From: Streptomyces nymphaeiformis
GTDB lineage: Bacteria; Actinomycetota; Actinomycetes; Streptomycetales; Streptomycetaceae
Direction of reading: 5' to 3'
Length of the DNA stretch: 64,000 nt
NCBI RefSeq assembly: GCF_014203895.1
Contig: NZ_JACHJY010000001.1
Coordinates: forward strand, 62,001-126,000
Each line of letters opens with the position of its first letter. The first letter of the stretch is position 1. Below are positions 60,705 to 64,000 of this stretch, one piece after another. Below the pieces are notes generated by a model. It was not told the DNA's origin, searched no databases, and saw nothing but the letters and a program-made list of their open reading frames with translations. Both the position numbers and the translations under genes were made by a program.

Positions 60705-61703
60705 CTAGACCGATTGGCGGCGGTTGCCTCCCCGACACCATGTTTCGGTCATCGAATGGCAGTTGGGGCACAGGTGGCGAAGGTTCTCGCGACGGTTGTC
60801 GAGCCAGTCCCCGTCGATGTGGTCGATCTGCAGGGTGATGGTCCGGCCCCGCCATGCGCCCTCGTTCCCGCACTCGACGCAGCGATACGGGACGCCCACC
60901 TCGGCGAGGGCGCGTTGGAGGCGGTCGCGGTTCTCGCGTGACGATCCTTCCGGGCGTACCCGGAAGACCGTATCCGCGATGGCTCTCGGTGCCACGACTC
61001 GCACAGTGCCCCATGTGCGGCGTTTGAAGTGCGACGTGTCGAGGCCCAGTTCGGTCACCCGTCGCCGCACCCGGCGATGATTCTGGTCGCTCACGGGGAG
61101 GCCGAGTGTGCGCATCACATCGGCGAAGCTGGCGGCAGTGGTCACCGCTGCCCGTAGGCGATCCTCCGGCACTGTGACGCGCCTGTGGGTGAAGTGAGCG
61201 ATGTCGATCCCACGCACGTCGAGCATGTGCCTCAGTGCGGCGCGGGACCGGCTGTCATCGGCCACGCCCAGAAGCCGGGCCATCTCTCTGACGCTGTGTG
61301 TGGATGCTGCGGCCGCTCGGAGCTCACCTGTGGTGAACGGGAGGTCGGTGATCGAGCGGTTCAGGCCGGGGAAGTGGCTCACGTCGATCCCGGCCGCCGC
61401 GATTCGCCGCCGGATGTGCGAGAGCGTTCCTGTGGCCGGTGGCACGCCGAGCTTCTGTACGACTTCACGCAGCGTCGTTGAGGAGGCGACTGCGTCGGCG
61501 ATGGCTCTGTCCGTGTACTTGCGCCACGGGCTGCGCTGCTTGAAATGGCTGGTGTCGATGTCGTACGCGGCGACCTTCGCCTGCAGCGTCCGGCGCCGTC
61601 CGCCGCTCTCGCCGACTCCGAGACGACGCATGAGGTCGGCCCAGCCCTTCGACTCCGCCACGGCGGCGCTGAGCCGCTCCCTCGTGTACGCGCTCGTCCC
61701 CAT
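60705..61703 (-). CDS. HNH nuclease with four N-terminal DNA-binding-like repeats
   Basis: A 332-residue protein. Four repeats of about 43 residues occupy roughly 12-54, 69-111, 128-171 and 184-226, each with an A-x3-S/T helix, LGV/LGL turn and a D[TVI][SA]HF end. The HNH domain follows: C275-x2-C278, D294-H295 in QIDHIDGDW, N307, and CPNCH at 312-316. HNH proteins with such repeats are known from phages and mobile elements. ATG 61703 has GGGGAGGGG upstream. It lies 49 bases from a tRNA-Leu gene, a common insertion place, but no other phage genes are present. Confidence 0.88.
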   Translation of the reverse strand: MGTSAYTRERLSAAVAESKGWADLMRRLGVGESGGRRRTLQAKVAAYDIDTSHFKQRSPWRKYTDRAIADAVASSTTLREVVQKLGVPPATGTLSHIRRRIAAAGIDVSHFPGLNRSITDLPFTTGELRAAAASTHSVREMARLLGVADDSRSRAALRHMLDVRGIDIAHFTHRRVTVPEDRLRAAVTTAASFADVMRTLGLPVSDQNHRRVRRRVTELGLDTSHFKRRTWGTVRVVAPRAIADTVFRVRPEGSSRENRDRLQRALAEVGVPYRCVECGNEGAWRGRTITLQIDHIDGDWLDNRRENLRHLCPNCHSMTETWCRGGNRRQSV

Positions 61704-61805
61704 CGAGTCGTCCCCTCCCCAGTACGGATCTCGTACGGACTAACGACCCGAATATCGGACGGTCACGCCATATCGCGTACGTGTCGCGTGTCGCGTACGG
61801 AAAAC

Positions 61806-61846
61806 GGAACGGCCCGCACCGCCGTATCCGGGGTGCGGGCCGTTCC
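61806..61846. terminator. Terminator after bcp
   Basis: A 15-bp exact stem (61806-61820 with 61832-61846) and 11-base loop, 12 bases after the bcp stop in its direction. Confidence 0.85.
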
Positions 61847-61857
61847 GGTGGAGGGGC

Positions 61858-62325
61858 TCAGACGGACAGGTCCCTCATGATCTTGGCCACATGGCCCGTG
61901 GCCTTCACGTTGTAGAAGGCGTGCTCGACCTTGCCCTCCTCGTCGACCACGACGGTGGAGCGGATCACGCCCGTCACCACCTTGCCGTACAGCTTCTTCT
62001 CGCCGAAGGCGCCGTACGCCGCCAGGGTCTCCTTGGAGGGGTCGCCGACCAGCGTGACCTTCAGGTTCTCCTTCTCGCGGAACTTCGCGAGCTTCTCCGG
62101 CTTGTCGGGCGAGACGCCGATGACGTCGTAGCCGGCGGCGGCCAGGACGTCGAGGTTGTCGGTGAAGTCGCACGCCTGCTTGGTGCAGCCCGGGGTGAGC
62201 GCCGCCGGGTAGAAGTAGACGATGACCTTGCGGCCCTTGTGGTCCGCGAGGGAGACCTCGTTGCCGTCCGCGTCGGGAAGGCTGAAGGCGGGGGCGGTGT
62301 CGCCGGGCTGCAGTCGCTCGCTCAT
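61858..62325 (-). CDS. bcp: Peroxiredoxin, Bcp/PrxQ type
   Basis: A 155-residue thiol peroxidase reducing H2O2 and organic peroxides. The peroxidatic cysteine is C47 in TPGCTKQAC, with the resolving C52 five residues later, the typical PrxQ pair. Instead of the common YFYPKDDTPGC it reads YFYPAALTPGC. ATG 62325 (MSERLQ) follows GGAGAG. Single gene with its own terminator. Confidence 0.94.
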   Translation of the reverse strand: MSERLQPGDTAPAFSLPDADGNEVSLADHKGRKVIVYFYPAALTPGCTKQACDFTDNLDVLAAAGYDVIGVSPDKPEKLAKFREKENLKVTLVGDPSKETLAAYGAFGEKKLYGKVVTGVIRSTVVVDEEGKVEHAFYNVKATGHVAKIMRDLSV

Positions 62326-62460
62326 GGCTGGCTCTCCTCGGAATGTTCGCGTACGCATTCCAGAGCCTAATGGGGTCTCATGGGGGTCTGGCGCGACCCG
62401 ATCGCGGCAGAGCTGACAGACTGAACGTCAACGACCGATTACGACTACGGAGGCAGCGCG

Positions 62461-62781
62461 GTGTCGGATGCCAGGACCCCTGCGCAGATCGAGGCGGACA
62501 TCGTCCGCCGGCGCGAGCAGCTCGCCGTCACTCTCGACGAGATCGGCATTCGGATGCACCCGAAGACGATCATCGGGGACGCCAAGGCCAAGGTCACCGC
62601 GTCCGTCGACCAGACGGCCGGACGTGCCTACGTCGCCGTCAACCGGGTCTTCTCCGACGTGAAGGCCCGCTTCACCCACGAGGACGGCGCGCCCCGCCTG
62701 GAGCGGGTCGTCCCGGCGGCCGTCGTGGCCCTCGCCGTCGTCGGTCTGATCGTCTCGTCCTCCCGCCGGCACAAGGCGTGA
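62461..62781 (+). CDS. DUF3618 membrane protein
   Basis: A 106-residue protein with an N-terminal helical motif typical of DUF3618 (IEADIVRRREQLAVTLDEIG) and one C-terminal span (VVPAAVVALAVVGLIVSSS). GTG 62461 follows GGAGG. The family is widespread in actinobacteria; function unknown. Confidence 0.88.
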   Translation: MSDARTPAQIEADIVRRREQLAVTLDEIGIRMHPKTIIGDAKAKVTASVDQTAGRAYVAVNRVFSDVKARFTHEDGAPRLERVVPAAVVALAVVGLIVSSSRRHKA

Positions 62782-62827
62782 CCCGGCCCGGCCACGGGCG
62801 ACACGCGCGGGCAGGTAGGTTCACAGG

Positions 62828-63166
62828 GTGAGCGAGAACACGCACGACAAGCTGCCCATCCGGATGCTCCACGACCGGGTCCTGGTCCGCACCGACTCCC
62901 CGGAGGGTGAGCGGCGTTCCGGCGGGGGCATCCTGATCCCGGCGACGGCCGCCGTCGGCAAGCGCCTGGCCTGGGCCGAGGTGGTCGCGGTCGGTCAGAA
63001 CGTCCGCACCGTCGAGATCGGCGACCGGGTGCTCTACGACCCCGAGGACCGCGCCGAGGTCGAGGTGCGGGGCGTCGCGTACGTCCTGATGCGCGAGCGC
63101 GACCTGCACGCGGTGGCCGCGGACCGCTTCCAGGGGACGACGGACTCGACCGGGCTGTACCTGTAG
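62828..63166 (+). CDS. GroES-like (Cpn10) protein, stand-alone
   Basis: A 112-residue Cpn10-fold protein: PIRMLHDRVLVRTDSPEGER, GGGILIPATAAVGKR, and YVLMRERDLHAV. The mobile loop is altered compared with GroES and the C-terminal 18 residues are extra. No groEL gene is near. TAGGTT lies seven bases before the GTG, so it may be leaderless. Its role is uncertain; a GroES paralogue or other chaperonin cofactor is possible. Confidence 0.85.
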   Translation: MSENTHDKLPIRMLHDRVLVRTDSPEGERRSGGGILIPATAAVGKRLAWAEVVAVGQNVRTVEIGDRVLYDPEDRAEVEVRGVAYVLMRERDLHAVAADRFQGTTDSTGLYL

Positions 63167-63179
63167 GACCGAATGAGCG

Positions 63180-63213
63180 AAAGGCCCTGGTGACCGGAGT
63201 CACCAGGGCCTTT
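63180..63213 (+). terminator. Terminator after the Cpn10 gene
   Basis: AAAGGCCCTGGTGA (63180-63193) pairs exactly with TCACCAGGGCCTTT (63200-63213), loop CCGGAG. Confidence 0.9.
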
Positions 63214-63239
63214 GCCCGTTCTTTGCTAGCCTGGAGACA

Positions 63240-63283
63240 CCCCGACGAGACGCGCCGTACCGGGTTTCACGACAAGACGACGC
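63240..63283 (+). ncRNA. Guanidine-III riboswitch (ykkC-III)
   Basis: The order ACGAG, GCGCCGTACC and GACAAGACG matches the known Thermobifida fusca guanidine-III aptamer. CCCG (63241-63244) pairs with CGGG (63261-63264), and GCGCCGT with the downstream ACGACGC, leaving one mismatch in the pseudoknot. TAGCCT at 63227-63232 would start transcription at about 63239, right at the aptamer. It lies 36 bases before an SMR gene of the guanidine-exporter type. Guanidine binding would expose the ribosome site (GCGGAGG). Confidence 0.85.
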
Positions 63284-63318
63284 ACCCCTGTTGATCCGTC
63301 TCGCGGAGGTTCGTCGTC

Positions 63319-63639
63319 ATGGCCTGGGTCCTTCTTCTCCTCGCCGGCCTGCTCGAAGTCGGCTGGTCCATCGGCATGAAGTACACCGACGGCTTCACCC
63401 GCCTCTGGCCGAGCGTCTTCACGGTCGCCGGGATCGTCGCCTCGATGGTGCTGCTCGCCCAGGCCACCAAGACCCTCCCCATCGGTACGGCCTACGGCGT
63501 CTGGGTCGGCATCGGCGCGGCCGGTGCGGCGGTGCTCGGCATGGTGGTGCTCGGTGAGCCGGCGACCGCCGCCCGTATCTTCTTCGTCTGCCTGCTGCTC
63601 GTCGCCGTGGTGGGACTCAAGGCGACCAGCGGTCACTGA
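63319..63639 (+). CDS. gdx: SMR-family guanidinium exporter (Gdx/SugE type)
   Basis: A 106-residue four-span small multidrug-resistance protein. The proton/substrate Glu is in AGLLEVGWSIGMKYTDGF, and GTAYGVWVGIGAAG matches SugE/Gdx rather than EmrE. ATG 63319 follows CGGAGG. Control by a guanidine riboswitch supports guanidinium as substrate. Its stop overlaps the convergent gene's end by seven bases. Confidence 0.93.
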   Translation: MAWVLLLLAGLLEVGWSIGMKYTDGFTRLWPSVFTVAGIVASMVLLAQATKTLPIGTAYGVWVGIGAAGAAVLGMVVLGEPATAARIFFVCLLLVAVVGLKATSGH

Positions 63640-64000
63640 CGCGTCGTACGCGAAGGGCCGGGACCGTGGTCGGGGCCGTGGCCGGGACCGTGGTCGGGGC
63701 CGCGCGACGCCGCGCCCGGTCCCGCCTCGCCCGTCTCGTACCAGCCCTCGGCCCCGTCCGGCGCCGAGGGGACGGGCGGCGCCTCCGCCCCCGGCATCAG
63801 CCGGAGCTCGAAGTCCCGGGCCGGTGTCCCGTCCAGGGCCTCGCGGGTGAACCGCCCCCAGATCTCGGCCGGCGCCCCGCCGCCGTCCATCCGCGGCCGT
63901 CCCAGGGCGCCGTACAGCGATTCCTGCGATCCGGACTCGGGGTCCTGGCCCATGAGCGCGACGACCGTCGCGAGCTCCGGGGTGTAGCCGGCGAACCAGG
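63633..64000 (-). CDS. Class A penicillin-binding protein, C-terminal part
   Basis: The last about 121 residues of a protein continuing past the window end. WFAGYTPELATVVAL and GGGAPAEIWGRFTREAL are the closing motifs of the transpeptidase domain in bifunctional class A PBPs, which build and cross-link peptidoglycan. The last 25 residues are a Gly-Pro-Asp-His repeat tail (GPDHGPGHGPDHGPG), probably outside the cell. The catalytic region is not in the window. Confidence 0.85.
   Translation of the reverse strand, partial: WFAGYTPELATVVALMGQDPESGSQESLYGALGRPRMDGGGAPAEIWGRFTREALDGTPARDFELRLMPGAEAPPVPSAPDGAEGWYETGEAGPGAASRGPDHGPGHGPDHGPGPSRTTRQ

Noticed and set aside
60573-61846. Integrated prophage or genomic island at tRNA-Leu
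   Set aside because: No integrase, no visible direct repeat of the tRNA end, and core genes on both sides. At most a single-gene insertion.

Overview
The window is 64 kb of very GC-rich DNA with strong G/C third-position bias, many GTG/TTG starts and dense, often overlapping operons. It carries an SsgA-like sporulation protein, DasR-type operators, two single-domain NagE EIIC genes with a separate EIIB, a CysO/Mec/CysM set and a mycosin with WXG-type proteins. This is a Streptomyces chromosome, apparently the core-arm stretch that in S. coelicolor runs from about SCO2946 down to about SCO2897 (recalled gene order, not checked by search).

Layout. 1-5.1 kb: tail of an unknown gene, a strong terminator, then a sugar ABC transporter (lipoprotein binding protein plus two permeases) and an intracellular GH20 beta-N-acetylhexosaminidase, with a DasR-like site upstream. 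5.3-9.8 kb: a three-subunit molybdenum hydroxylase (FAD, 2Fe-2S and Mo subunits) whose 2Fe-2S subunit has a long extra N-terminus and whose Mo subunit seems to lack the usual catalytic Glu. 9.9-25.9 kb: an accessory block with two WXG/ESX-like proteins, a mycosin protease, and two copies of a three-gene module (about 140-aa ESX-like protein, about 775-aa protein, four-cysteine lipoprotein). Between the copies lie two Ser/Thr kinases with extracytoplasmic PQQ propellers and a pseudokinase.

25.9-35.5 kb: tRNA-Cys, an MFS pump, an RHH/Doc toxin-antitoxin pair, a DEXH helicase, an IclR regulator, a Lon-type protease, and an ArsR regulator/60-aa protein/MFS operon with a large inverted-repeat operator. 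35.5-49.6 kb: hppD with its Lrp-type regulator, a TPR protein, a GlcD-type FAD oxidase, ssgG, two RDD membrane proteins, a secreted M6 metalloprotease, pncB-pncA and clpS with its DUF2017 partner. 49.9-54 kb: an amino-acid permease, then the cysteine-biosynthesis set mec, a Cys-codon leader peptide, cysO and cysM, and a PemK/MazF-like protein. 54-58.5 kb: an MBL-fold hydrolase and the GlcNAc PTS (nagE2, nagE1, nagF) with DasR sites. 58.6-64 kb: rph, rdgB, tRNA-Leu, a repeat-rich HNH nuclease, bcp, a DUF3618 protein, a Cpn10-like protein, a guanidine-III riboswitch with its SMR exporter, and the C-terminus of a class A penicillin-binding protein.

Links between genes. The first transporter/GH20 operon and the nag PTS genes both carry DasR-type sites and form an aminosugar uptake theme. 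mec, cysO and cysM form the protein-bound-thiocarboxylate route to cysteine, with an apparent cysteine attenuator. A family of dispersed palindromic repeats (31.8, 36.8 and 53.5 kb) sits in intergenic gaps, and many genes show a TANNNT hexamer exactly seven bases before the start codon, which suggests leaderless transcripts. No CRISPR array, insertion sequence or replication origin was seen.
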